Source: Annona cherimola
Lineage: Eukaryota > Streptophyta > Magnoliopsida > Magnoliales > Annonaceae
Direction: 5' to 3'
NCBI GenBank assembly: GCA_030490835.1
Contig: CM059972.1
Location: 17,213,764 to 17,277,763 of the forward strand
Length of the DNA: 64,000 nucleotides
Of this stretch, positions 36,178 through 46,126 are shown piece after piece; position 1 is the first letter of the stretch, and each line of letters opens with the position of its first letter. The translations under genes were made by a program, and so were the position numbers. The notes beneath the pieces were generated by a model that was given only the letters and a program-made list of their open reading frames with translations, had not been told where the DNA came from and did no database searches.

Positions 36178-37418
36178 CATACTCCACCCAGGGCGCTTCC
36201 AGGGGTTAGTTGAGGAGAAAATGTCAGAGAAGTACCTCATCGCCATTTCCATCATTTGATCCTGATCCCTGACCCATACCCCATTGCAATCCTTCAAAGC
36301 CTCAACGAAATTGGTTCGACATCTGTTAGATGCGACACGGTGAAAAAAACTTGTGTTTTTGTCTCCCTCCCGAAGCCAATGAGACTTTGCCCGCACCTCC
36401 ATAAGTGCTCTTCATCTTCCAGCAATAGATTGATTTGGAACTTCAGTTTCTGTGCAGCATCATCCCTCTCATCACAGGGTCTCATTCTCATTACAGCCAG
36501 CAGATCCCTTTGTTTTCGCTCGATCGCTCTCCGAAGATTGCCTCTCTTCCTTCTGTTCCAGTTGGAAAGCTCACTCCCACATCTCTTGAGCTTCCAAATA
36601 AGCAGTTCGTCAGCAGACAAAGAGAGCTGGGGGTCGGATACCCAAACATTGTTGATAATTGTGGTAGCCTCCTTATCACGGGCCCAAAATAATTCATATT
36701 TGAACTCCCGTGGTGGTTTTCTCCTTCCCGCGTTAGGGTTGAGAAGCAACAGAATAGGGCAGTGGTTAGAAGTGGGAGCCGATAAATGAGTCACTTTTGC
36801 ATGAGGGAATAGATCCAACCAACCCTATGTGGCCATGCCCCTATCAAGTCGTGCTTCCACCCTTTGCCTTCCTCTCCTATTGTTTGTCTATGTCATAATG
36901 GAGCCAGAGAAGCCCAAGTCCAACAAATTACATCTATCCACTGCTTCGCAAAACAGATCCATCTGGGAGTGGGACCGCGTCCTCTCACTGCTATATTCTC
37001 TTGGGCCCATGACTTCATTGAAATCTCCCATTACAAGCCAGGGGATACTCCTCCCGGTGCTCAACTAATCGAGTATATGCCAGCTAATATGTCGTTGATG
37101 GGTTTCGGGGTGGCCATAAAACCCCGTGAATCGCCATCCACGGAATTCAGCTTCAATGTGATGGGTGGAGTAGCTTTGAATACTAGCCGGTTGATCGTTG
37201 TTCCATAAAAGTGTCAGGCCCCCTCTCCTACTCTCCGGATCCACAGCAAAGCAACCTTCAAACTTAAGTCGTCTTCGTATGCCTTCCATTTCTTTGGAGT
37301 TGCACTTTGTTTTACTTAGGAAGACCAAACAGGGACCTTGTTTCCTGACCAAGTCAAGAAGACTTCGAATTGCTCGTGGGTTCCCAAGCCCACGACAATT
37401 CCATGCCATGATAGCCAT
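36175..37418 (-). pseudogene. LINE ORF2, N-terminal part: AP-type endonuclease
   Basis: Starts MAWNCRGLGNP-like at 37418, one base after the ORF1 stop, and carries endonuclease/exonuclease/phosphatase motifs: GGLTLLWN, GDFNEV and the terminal SNHCPILL (S-D/N-H motif). This enzyme nicks the target site to prime reverse transcription. Three TAG stops (near 37063, 36890 and 36830) interrupt it, at least two of them where TGG would be expected. The following linker (WLREGDKNTSFFHR) runs up to the LTR element insertion at 36177. Confidence 0.85.
36178..36182. repeat. LTR element target-site duplication, right
   Basis: CATAC, the partner of 22573-22577. The pair flanks the whole three-LTR array, and no such pair flanks the middle LTR. 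Confidence 0.9.
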
Positions 37419-37419
37419 A

Positions 37420-39390
37420 TCAGGTGAGGTGGGGCTGTGAGCTCCTCACAGCCACCACCTCATCCATGTCAATGCTCTCTGTTCTCTTCCTCCTTTTGAG
37501 CAGCTCCATATGTTCATCTAATAGTTTGGTTTGGTTTCTCTTTCTTCCCCTTGCCTGACTGCCTTGCATAGCCACAGCCAATTCCATTGCAGACCCCTTT
37601 CTAACTCTCCTCTTCCATATGCCCTTCTTGCTCATAAATTTCTCCTTTCCACCGTGGTGATTGCCCACTCTCTCATACTCGTCAGCCCCCATCTCTACTA
37701 GAAGATTTGAAGCATTCCAGTTAGCTGCCCCCATGTCTTTTTGAGTCACAAGCACATCCACAAGCTGGTTGTGTTCCCCCGCGTCTCCCATTGTGGGAGC
37801 TTTTTCCAATTCTTTCCATTCCAACCTCCCTTCTTGATTCCGCCTAGATTCCTCCATTTGCGCATCACCCTGCCTACTACCAACCACCGCCCAGCCCTGC
37901 CCAACTACACCCCTGTCGTGAGCATCCTCCATCAGATGGCCTCCCGGCACCACTGGTTGCATCCCTTTTCTGCTGCTGGCCTGGTTAAATTGGCTATTAG
38001 TGTCCCGCTGAGCCTTAGAGATGACTGTGTGTGCCTGCCGGATGCTGGGCTTAGAGCAATTCAGCTTCATTGTGTCCATCTCCCCCACCTCCTTGTTCGA
38101 ATGTACTGCCCTTGGCTCCCAACCGTGCCCACTCAAACTCCTCTCCTGTGTGGTTTCCATCAGTTGGACTCCCTGCATATCTGGAAACTCGCCCATTCTG
38201 GTCCTTACCCATTCTGGATTCACAATTTCTGCCTGCTGGATGAGAGAGCACTGGCCTTCTTTCTGACTTTCGTAGCTAGCAATGGGTAACTGTCCCAAGT
38301 TGGAGTCATAATTTCGGTCCTCCATGCTCGGTTCCCCATCCTCTGTATTTGTAGTCACCATTTGAATCCGGTCCCACGCTGCCTCTGTGTTCTCCAACCA
38401 GCATTCATCATCACTGTCCTCACTCCTCTCCTTTTCCTTTCGGGCCATTGATCAGCTCTCTCCTTCGAAAGTTCCCTTTGGCTACCATCATTCTCCCCCA
38501 GGTATTTAGTAGGGGCTGCCTTGTTACCATTGTAGTGTTCATTTCTAAGCTGCATAGGTCTTACCCCAGTTCTTAGCCAACTCCCGTATGGCATTTCTGC
38601 CTCAGTTAGTTGTTTGGGGAGCTTGCTGGCTTTTGAGCACTCACGGTGGGGGTGTCCCATTATTCCGCATAGGTAGCAGAAGATTGGTAGTTTGTCATAT
38701 TGGAAGGAAATCCACTTCCTGTTTTGAGCCCCAATCTGGATAAACATCCCTCTTCTGAGAGGTTCCCTGCAATCGATCACCACTTTAAGTTTGAGTTCGG
38801 CTTCAGTTGCTACCAAATCTGTCATCTCTTCGAATGAATTGCCAATACTCCGTCCCAGGATCTCCTTATCGACTATGAAGGGCACCCCGATGATATGGAT
38901 CCATATTGGCATTTTAACGAGCATAATATGAGTAATATCCACCTCCTCCTTCAATTCCGAAACCAGCACCAGATTCCTTTCGAACGTCCATGGGCATCCT
39001 CGCAGAATGCGATCATTGTCTTCCTGTTCCGAGAATGACATCTGGTATAAATTCTTCCCTAGCTCAGTGAAGAAACTCAAGCTCTTAATCCTCCATAGTC
39101 TCTTCATCATGGCCTTGAACAACTCCTTGTTGTAGGTTTTAGACGTCCATATGGAGAACAGAATAGCTGCCCCCTCGGTTGGCTTGATCTTCTTAATGGC
39201 CTCTCCTGAAATGGCCAATGTTTGAAGCTCCGCTCCCAGCAGGTCCCCAACGCTTGGGTTCATCCTTCCGCACAAATTCCTCCCACCTTCCCTTCGTGAT
39301 CAACTGCCTCCCAGACCCTTCCGAATCTGCGTCTAGTGGCTCACCAGATTGCGGCGAGATTCCAGGCTTCTCCCCACCACCCTCACCCAC
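37420..39390 (-). pseudogene. LINE ORF1 (DUF4283-like plus zinc knuckle), frameshifted
   Basis: The main block (39275 to 38355, 306 codons) begins near LLGAELQTLAISGE, followed by a DUF4283-like region (RLWRIKSLSF, RGCPWTFERNL, MPIWIHIIGVP). It ends with the knuckle FCYLCGIMGHPHREC (CX2CX4HX4C). A second open block in another frame (38448 to 37420) continues the tail: the same DNA around 38355-38448 reads in both frames, so one frameshift near 38440 split the gene. The opening codons at 39390-39193 lie in yet another frame. The product would bind the LINE RNA in the particle that carries it to the target. Confidence 0.8.
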
Positions 39391-39452
39391 GGTCGAGCGC
39401 GCCTAAATCGCCTGCCGGCCTACAGGGGAGGGACCACCGTGATGAAAGTTTT

Positions 39453-39466
39453 TTGATTTTTCTATT
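39453..39466. repeat. LINE target-site duplication, right copy
   Basis: Same 14 bases as 19646-19659, marking the 5' end of the minus-strand LINE. Confidence 0.9.
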
Positions 39467-39728
39467 CTTGATAGAGTTGATTAAGAAAAAAATAAGAATT
39501 TTGAAAGAAAATAATAATAATATTTAAATATAGGCTTATAATTTTTAATAAATTTATATATGTGGGGTGGGTCGGGATATGGTCGACCCTATTATTGAAT
39601 TCGGGTCAAAATTTCTGACCCGTCCCTATAACGGGTAAAAAATATATTGGTTTTACCCCGCGAACAACGGATTGGGTCAAAGTCGGGTCACAGGTTAACC
39701 CCACCCAATTCCCACCCCTAAGTGTAGC

Positions 39729-40351
39729 AGCGGGTCTATCCTTATTTAAAAATAATAATAATAATAAGAAGAAAAACGTCGATCTTCCCTTTCGAATTTC
39801 AAAATTTCGGTGCGACTAACACTTTTCCTTAAAATTTTCACAAAAAATCCATAGCGCCGGTTTTCTGATGAAGTTTGGAATGTAACCATAACTTTTTGGA
39901 GTCCATTTTGCACACTTTATAAACCAAATATACATATATATTTAAAAGGTTCCGGATAAAGGTTGGTGGAGCAATACAAATGTCACAGATTTTGAAAAGA
40001 ATTACCCAGGCAAGAATATTCGTAAAATAAAAATCCCTCAAGTGTAAATTGCAAATCGAAAAGTTAAGGTGAGACGTATGTAAAAAGCTCTATTTCTGTA
40101 CATTGTAACTATAGTTGCAGTTAAAGATGCAGACTTTTTGAAGGAAAATCTCTCCCACAACTTTATGATTTAACATTCTATCTACGCGTTGTACTTTTCG
40201 CTTTTGCTACCGCACGACTCTTTTTTCATTTTGCTTCCGAGTGCCATTTCACGTAACTTTTTCCATGGGTAAGATGTCGATGATTAGCGTAAAATTCAAT
40301 CGATTCATTATAGGTAATATTATTTGTTTAAAATTCAATCAATTCTTATAG
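39729..40351. other. Intergenic AT-rich DNA
   Basis: After the split duplication, ordinary AT-rich sequence with no gene, hairpin or clear transposon end until the solo LTR. Confidence 0.4.
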
Positions 40352-40679
40352 TTAACTGTTGACACCCCACCGTTGGGCCCAAATATGGATAAATTGAAAT
40401 GGATTACAAGTCCAAGCAAATTCAAGACACAAAAGGAAGTTCAAGCCAGCTAAGCGGGTCATTCCGCACTCAACCCACAGGAGCGAAGCTCCACCGAGCC
40501 TCGAAGAAGGCTTTTCAACAACCAGACCAGGCCCACAAAAGAGCGAAGCTCCTACAGGCCACCTCAACTGGCTCCACAATGCAGCCCAAGCCTCAGAAGC
40601 AGGCGTTCCTACAATTCTGGGCCCCTACAACGGCCCACCCAAAGCAAACGGGCTTAAGCCAAGCTCAAGTCCACCAAAC

Positions 40680-40890
40680 TCAAGTATATGGACCAAGTCC
40701 AAGCCTTCAAAGGGGCCAAGGCCCACAACCTCAACCCAAGCTCAAGAATGTGGATCAAGTCCAACTCTTCAAGAAGCCCAAGCCCATGGACCAAGTCCAT
40801 GACCTCAAGAGGGCCCAAAAGCCCACGATCCCAACACAAGTCCAAGCCCATGGACCAAGTCCATGACTCAAGAGAGCCCAAAGCCCACTC
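40680..40890 (+). repeat. Subrepeats in the solo LTR U3
   Basis: Imperfect repeats built on GGACCAAGTCCA, CAAGCCCATGG and AGAGGGCCCAAAAGCCCA upstream of the TATA box, an enhancer-like arrangement common in plant LTRs. They produce a spurious open frame. Confidence 0.7.
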
Positions 40891-40897
40891 CTGCATC

Positions 40898-40905
40898 TAT
40901 AAAAG
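40898..40905 (+). promoter_or_regulatory. Solo LTR TATA box
   Basis: TATAAAAG on the plus strand, downstream of the subrepeats. The solo LTR could still act as a promoter toward 41.6 kb. Confidence 0.7.
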
Positions 40906-41679
40906 GAGAGGCGCCCCTCTCATTTGGGGGACTTGAAGAGAGGCATCCCAAAGGGGGAGGACGGGAGTCTGCAGCAACGCCCCGGCATCCCGGTTTTTCC
41001 CGCTCTATGAGCTCCGCGCTCTCTCTTCCACGCCCCCTTTCCATCTCTCCCATTCTCTCAAATCTTTTTATTTCCCCCTTTCACGCCGTGTGAACCGCCT
41101 CGGGTTGGCAGATTTCTCCATATTTGCTTCAACCCGAAGGCCGGAACCCGGACTCTGTATTATTAGTGCCTTATTTCATCAAATAGGGGCTGATCTCCCT
41201 TTAAAGATCAGTGGCGACTCCGTTTTTCTTTATTTTGTGTATGCGTGTTTAAGCTAACGCCCCGGCAAGGCGGGTGCACGTGGGTCCACGAATTTCAGCA
41301 TAATACGCTGCCGTTATGCTGCCGGATTTGTGACTTGACCCGTGTACGGAAAGCCCCGTCTTAGCCGTTATGCTGCCGAAATCACGGGAACATACTCATA
41401 CGCCAACTTTCCTAAAAGATATGAAGCCTAATGCGTTTTACCCCATGTGAATGCAGGAAATCTAAGCCCACGTCGCTTTCTAACACGATCCGAACTTCCA
41501 AGGCCCGGGAAACCCATTCCGAGCCCATCGTAGCGCTCCCGGCGGGTGCTACATTAACATTATTTGTTTATTTAAAAGACTAAAATTTATCAAACTAAAT
41601 ATATATAAGCTATGTTTACTCAAAAATAAATATAATCATATGTAAATTTAAAAATTGCTTAAATCTATCAATATATTAA

Positions 41680-41971
41680 GGGTGTGTTTGGTTACACACA
41701 AAACATGTCAATGAAAACTTTTCAATCAAAAACTTTTCACTCCCCATAACTACCTTATTTTTTAATTATTTTTTCACATTTTCCTATATAAACAACACTA
41801 CTTTTCAATCATTTCCACACAAATACCCATACAACTACCCTATCTATTTTAACTTTATTCTCTTTAGACCTCATTATTACCTCTATCATATCATATCATT
41901 TTCTATCAACTTGACAACTTTTACTCGGAAAAGTTTTCATAAAAAAGTTTTACCTCCAACCAAACGCACCC
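41680..41971. mobile_element. Tourist-like MITE
   Basis: Inverted termini GGGTGTGTTTGGTT and AACCAAACGCACCC, flanked on both sides by TAA, the 3-bp duplication of PIF/Harbinger elements. Length 292 bp, non-coding. Relatives lie at 14981-15240 and about 49590-49840. Confidence 0.85.
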
Positions 41972-41982
41972 TAAGTAGGATG

Positions 41983-42376
41983 AGTGATCCTGTTAGCCCG
42001 GACTAAGTAAATGTCTCACTTAGCCCACCTCAAAAATCTTATTTAAAACAACTTTTTTTTTCTTTTTTCTTCATACACTTATTTATCAAAGTGTATTTAA
42101 TATATAAATCACGTTTTACCATTTTTGGATATGTGTATATATTTTTTTATATTTTTAAAAATAAGGGTATTTTAAATACATATATACACATAGATATTTA
42201 AAAATCTCAAAAAAATAGATAAATATATTCAAAAATAGTAAAACTTGTTCTATATATTAAATACACTTAGATAAACAAGTGCACGAAGAAAAAAATAAAA
42301 AAAAGTTGTTATAAATAGGTTTTTTATGGTGAGCGAAGTGGAACATTTACTTAACCAAGGTTAACCGGATCATTCC
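41983..42376. mobile_element. Long-palindrome MITE
   Basis: The termini GTGATCCTGTTAGCCC and the inverse GGATCATTCC side pair over more than 150 bp (AAGTAAATGT, TTAAAACAACTTTTT and their complements), leaving almost no spacer. The element is therefore close to one giant hairpin. No coding capacity. Confidence 0.7.
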
Positions 42377-44440
42377 TCAGTTAGTAGAATCTAATAATAA
42401 TTTATAAAATCATTTATCTATATGATGATGATATTTTAGATAGTTTAGAGATACTACTTAAAAATCGATATTTAGTATTAAATCATTATGTTACGTTGAT
42501 GTTATATATTTATAAATAGGCCATACGAAGTGATACTAAAAAAATAAAAAAAATTTATGATAACAAAAATAATACTAAATACAATAAATGAAGTGAATTT
42601 TAAATCAATAATCAAGATATTAAGAATAAAAAAAGTTACATGAAAGAGACTCATCATAGAAGTGGAGCGCACACTTTTTATTATTACCTACATATTTCAA
42701 TATTTTTATATCTTTTTATACAACTGTTATATCTATTTTAAATTTTATTTGCTTCTAATTATCGCCTCTAGTAAATTACACAATTTTTAGCTCAGTAAAA
42801 AAAATTTATTCTTACTTTTTCACTTTTATTTTTACATCCTCTTAAATATACTAATTTTAAAATTCTTTTGCATTTTCACTTGCTATGTATATTATGCATT
42901 AATGTAATTACAATTATTTTTCATATTATACAAAATATTCATAAACTATAATATGACGATGGCGTCACCACTTTCTTTTATAATCAAGTGATCAACACGA
43001 GTATATTCAAAGAATTAAGGTAAAGAGGCCTAAGATCCAAAATTGTGCAAAGTCAATCACCTCGTTATTCCTTCTCTGAATTAGACTTCCATCAAGTACT
43101 CTGATCTTTAGGTGAAGTTGGGTAGGGTATGAATTACATGCATTTAGGTTTGTGCGATCTTCGACGATCAGGTCATCCGACCGTTAGAAAATAGTATTTT
43201 TGTTTGGTGAAATTATTAATTTTCACGTTTATAATGTATAAATAAATTTTATTTTTTTGAATATGTGCATATTTTTTGAATTTTTAAACACGAGAATGTT
43301 GTGGTTATTTTCAACTTGTAAAAAATGATAACAATAGATTGACAGTTTTATTAAAATATATATAAAAATAAAAAACTATTTTTGACCAATTGAAAATGGG
43401 GCTATTTCCATCTGGTTTTAGAAGATTGGTGGCCTTTAGATTTTATAAGAGCAAAATCCAAAAGATTTTATAATTAATAGTTCTACCTTTTATAATATGC
43501 TGTAATTATAATTTTGGTTTGATTTATATTCATATGAAAATAGTAATTTAATCTGGATTACGAAATTTGGAAACTTTTCACGGACTTGTATTCCTTATTA
43601 AAAGAAAATTACTAGCCATTCATCATTTTTCACACTATTAATTTCACTAGCATCTATAGAATATATATAATTTAAAACCCGGAATTTGTATTTTTATTTA
43701 CGATTTAAGCCGATAACAAGCGTTGTCTTGTTTGAAGATAAAATAGGCGTAATTAAGATAAAATTTTGAATTTTAACTGAAAAGCGATAACTGAAAAAAG
43801 AAAATTGAATAGGACTTTCAAAATATATATTCGCCAGCCTCGAACCAACATACAAATAAGCCGTGATTAATTGAATACAAGATCTGTGTAAGCAAGCAGA
43901 GAATCCTTCGGCTTTATTGACTTCCATTAATGAAATCTTATACTAGACCGCCTAACATGCCAAAATAACATGCTATCAATAGTTGGATACAGTAAAATAT
44001 CAAAAAAAAGAAGTTGGATACAGTAATCAACTAAAACGTAGGAAATGTGTGTTAATTTAATTACTCAATGACATAGCTTAGATAAGGGGACTAATTCAAT
44101 CAACAGGTTACGATGGACGGCTAAGATTTTGTACCATGCATCATCACCCATGGAATATGTATTATCTAAGGGGCTAGCTTTTATGCATCGTTTAAACAAC
44201 ACAAAATCAGAATGGAACAAAATACCCAAAATCATTAAATCATCAGTTAGAAACAAGATCCAAATGTAGCCATGAATCTGCTACAAAATCTCCAAAAGCA
44301 GTTAACGTTGTAATCCAGGACCCAACAATTAATTAAAAAACATGGAAATAGATTTTTCCATCGGCAAATTTCCCCTAAATAAACGCACGAGTTAAAGAGA
44401 AAAATCTATGCAGCGCTGCCAATTTTGTTTCTCCCATCTC
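42377..44440. other. Intergenic AT-rich DNA
   Basis: I see no gene, RNA gene or full transposon in these 2 kb. The last few hundred bases presumably hold regulatory sequence for the TPD1-like gene at 44494. Confidence 0.4.
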
Positions 44441-44448
44441 TATAAATA
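44441..44448 (+). promoter_or_regulatory. TATA box of TPD1-like gene A
   Basis: TATAAATA lies 53 bp before the ATG. The next paralogue has its TATA box at exactly the same distance. Confidence 0.75.
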
Positions 44449-44493
44449 TTTTTCCCTGCCCGAAGTCTGGGTAAAACAAGACGGACTGAAGAC

Positions 44494-45862
44494 ATGGCAT
44501 CTCCTTCTGTGCTTCTGGTTGCATTCCTTGTATTTTCACTCTTTTGCTTCCAACGAGGTCTGAGCAATTGCATTTCAATATAACTTTGTCTCTCCATTTT
44601 TGTTGCATTTCGCACATCAATTACTCACATTTTGAGTTTTACATTGCTAGAAAGATTACACGATTTTTTCCATAGGAGGGATTTTTTTTATAGGCCTTTA
44701 GTATTAAATCTCAACTCTTATTACAAATAAAATGCAAAAATTCATGCATCTATCTACTTCATCTTACAATTTTAACTGAAATATCTTTACGATTTTTTCT
44801 TTTTACAATCAACAACAAAGAAGATCAAAAGCTCCTCACCAGAGACACAAAAGCTCTTACTTATGAAAAAGAAAACTCCCACATGAGACTAGATTATATG
44901 ACTAGCGACATGCATACCAAATGCTAGCACGAATCAAGATGAACCTAATTAGCCTTCAGGAGGAATCTTTATTTACCGTCCGTTTCAGCATTATGTGTAT
45001 AGTAGTCAAGTGATTAGTATGTGTGAAAGAAGTCCTAGTTTTGATTTTGGGTTTGATAGTCTCCATTTAAATAAAAAAAATATATAATGGGGATTTTTTG
45101 CATTTATCTTCCTACTCCTTGTGATTTTAAAATTTCACTACTGATTTTGTGAAAACCAAAGTCAACAATGAGATCATAAGAGTTATTTTCAAAAGAGTTC
45201 ATAAATAAAGGAAATTTATCAAAACCTTAGAAATTTGAGTAGAATATATTTGTCATGAGGCAGAAAATAGGAAAAAAGTCTCTTGGGGCAAAGAAATGAA
45301 TGTATTTCTTGATATTAATAGGATAATAAAATTAATCATTTATGATCATTATACTGTAAGCTCGCTATTAATTAATTATTCAGAAACGTTAATGGTTGAA
45401 AATTTTCAAATGCTTGTCCAACTTAAATATATATAATATAATAAATAATCATAAAATTGTATACAATAAATAAAAGATGAGGAAATGGCCGATTGTTCTG
45501 AATGTTATTTTTTTGGAAACTATGCGATGATGCTATATGTAGGTTGGGCGGCTTCATGCAGCCTCTCCAACATCCAAGTGACGCAGAGGGCAACGGGGGG
45601 CAGCGTGCAAGGGGCGCCTGAGTATGAAGTGACCATCTCCAACAACTGCATCTGCTCTCAATCCAACTTGCAGGTGAGCTGTGCGGGATTCAGCAGCGCC
45701 GAAGCCGTGGACGCCAACGTCTTCAGACCCGTCGGCGGCAACCTCTGCCTCGTTAACGGTGGCCACCCCGTTCAGCAGTCACCACCCTCCATCACGTTCA
45801 AGTACGCGTCTCAGACGCAATACAGTCTCACTCCCTCCTCTTCCCAAGTCAACTGCTCTTAA
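44494..45862 (+). CDS. TPD1-like small secreted cysteine-rich protein A
   Basis: Two exons, 44494-44557 and 45543-45862, give 127 aa. Exon 1 is almost exactly the signal peptide (MASPSVLLVAFLVFSLFCF), with the Gly codon split by the intron. The mature part has the TPD1-family pattern: an N-terminal Cys, SNIQVTQ, EYEVTISNNCIC, VSCAGF, CLVNGG and a last Cys two residues from the end, six cysteines in all. The family includes the anther signal TPD1, ligand of the EMS1/EXS receptor kinase; related Arabidopsis tandem genes carry a misleading glycosyltransferase label. A secreted ligand or apoplastic role is likely, but the tissue is unknown. The intron is GT-AG, 985 bp. Confidence 0.9.
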
Positions 45863-46126
45863 TTGTCATATAAGAGGGGGAATTAAGATGGTTACTACTT
45901 ACTAGTGGCCTATTAGCTATATTGAGGCTGCCTTTGGAATAATAGATAACTATCGTCGTTGATGCTGCTCGCTCGGTAACTTGAAATTTTAATAATCAAT
46001 AAGAAATTGCTTGTTTTGAGATGGAATGGAAAATATATGTATCGATGCTGAGAAATATTTCTATAAGAATGGGTTTTACTTAAATTTTGTACGGAATAGC
46101 ATTAATCACGAGTCACGACCTGCGAT
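45863..46126. other. 3' flank of TPD1-like gene A
   Basis: Contains AATAATCAATAAG-like poly(A) signals near 45990. The sequence just before 46127 (CCTGCGAT) partly matches the other side of the hAT-like element. Confidence 0.4.

Larger units (their letters stand above)
19660..39452 (-). mobile_element. L1-type LINE, degenerate, split by an LTR element
   Basis: Read on the minus strand it has a 5' region, ORF1 (nucleic-acid-binding), ORF2 (endonuclease, reverse transcriptase, zinc-binding region, RNase H) and a short A-rich tail, all between a perfect 14-bp TSD. Removing the LTR insertion leaves about 6.2 kb, the normal size for a plant L1. Stop codons, frameshifts and a 20-bp tandem duplication show that it is no longer active. 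Confidence 0.93.
19243..39720. mobile_element. hAT-like non-autonomous element, host of the nested LINE
   Basis: Left terminus TAGGTGTGGGAATCAGGG and right terminus reading inward TAGGGGTGGGAATTGGG are inverted repeats. A perfect 8-bp target-site duplication AGTGTAGC lies at 19235-19242 and 39721-39728, which is diagnostic for hAT. Without the LINE and one copy of its target duplication it is about 670 bp, has GGGTC/CGGGT-rich ends and no transposase, so it needs a helper. Confidence 0.85.
18673..39808. repeat. Local tandem duplication (about 155 bp), second copy split by transposons
   Basis: Copy 1 at about 18673-18828 runs from ATTTCAATCGG through TTTATTCAAATATA and AAAAACGTC to TTTGGGTGCG. 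Copy 2 has the same order but lies in three pieces: about 18829-18863, 19192-19242 and 39721-39808. It is interrupted first by a palindromic MITE and then by the large nested stack. Removing the inserts restores a simple tandem duplication. Confidence 0.7.
40357..41553 (+). mobile_element. Solo LTR of a Ty3/gypsy-like retrotransposon
   Basis: 1197 bp running TGTTGACACCC...GGGTGCTACA with perfect 5-bp target duplications TTAAC at 40352-40356 and 41554-41558, and no internal region. A TATA box lies at 40898 and the GC-rich leader ends with TGGCGACTCCG. Unequal recombination between the two LTRs of a former full element would leave this structure. The family is inferred from the terminal bases only. 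Confidence 0.88.

Noticed and set aside
36256..36789. Plus-strand frame of 177 codons opposite the LINE
   Set aside because: Antisense shadow of the LINE ORF2 linker region, which has clear family motifs on the minus strand.
40399..40866. 155-codon frame in the solo LTR
   Set aside because: Produced by the Q/K/P-rich translation of the U3 subrepeats. It lies upstream of the TATA box and matches no protein.
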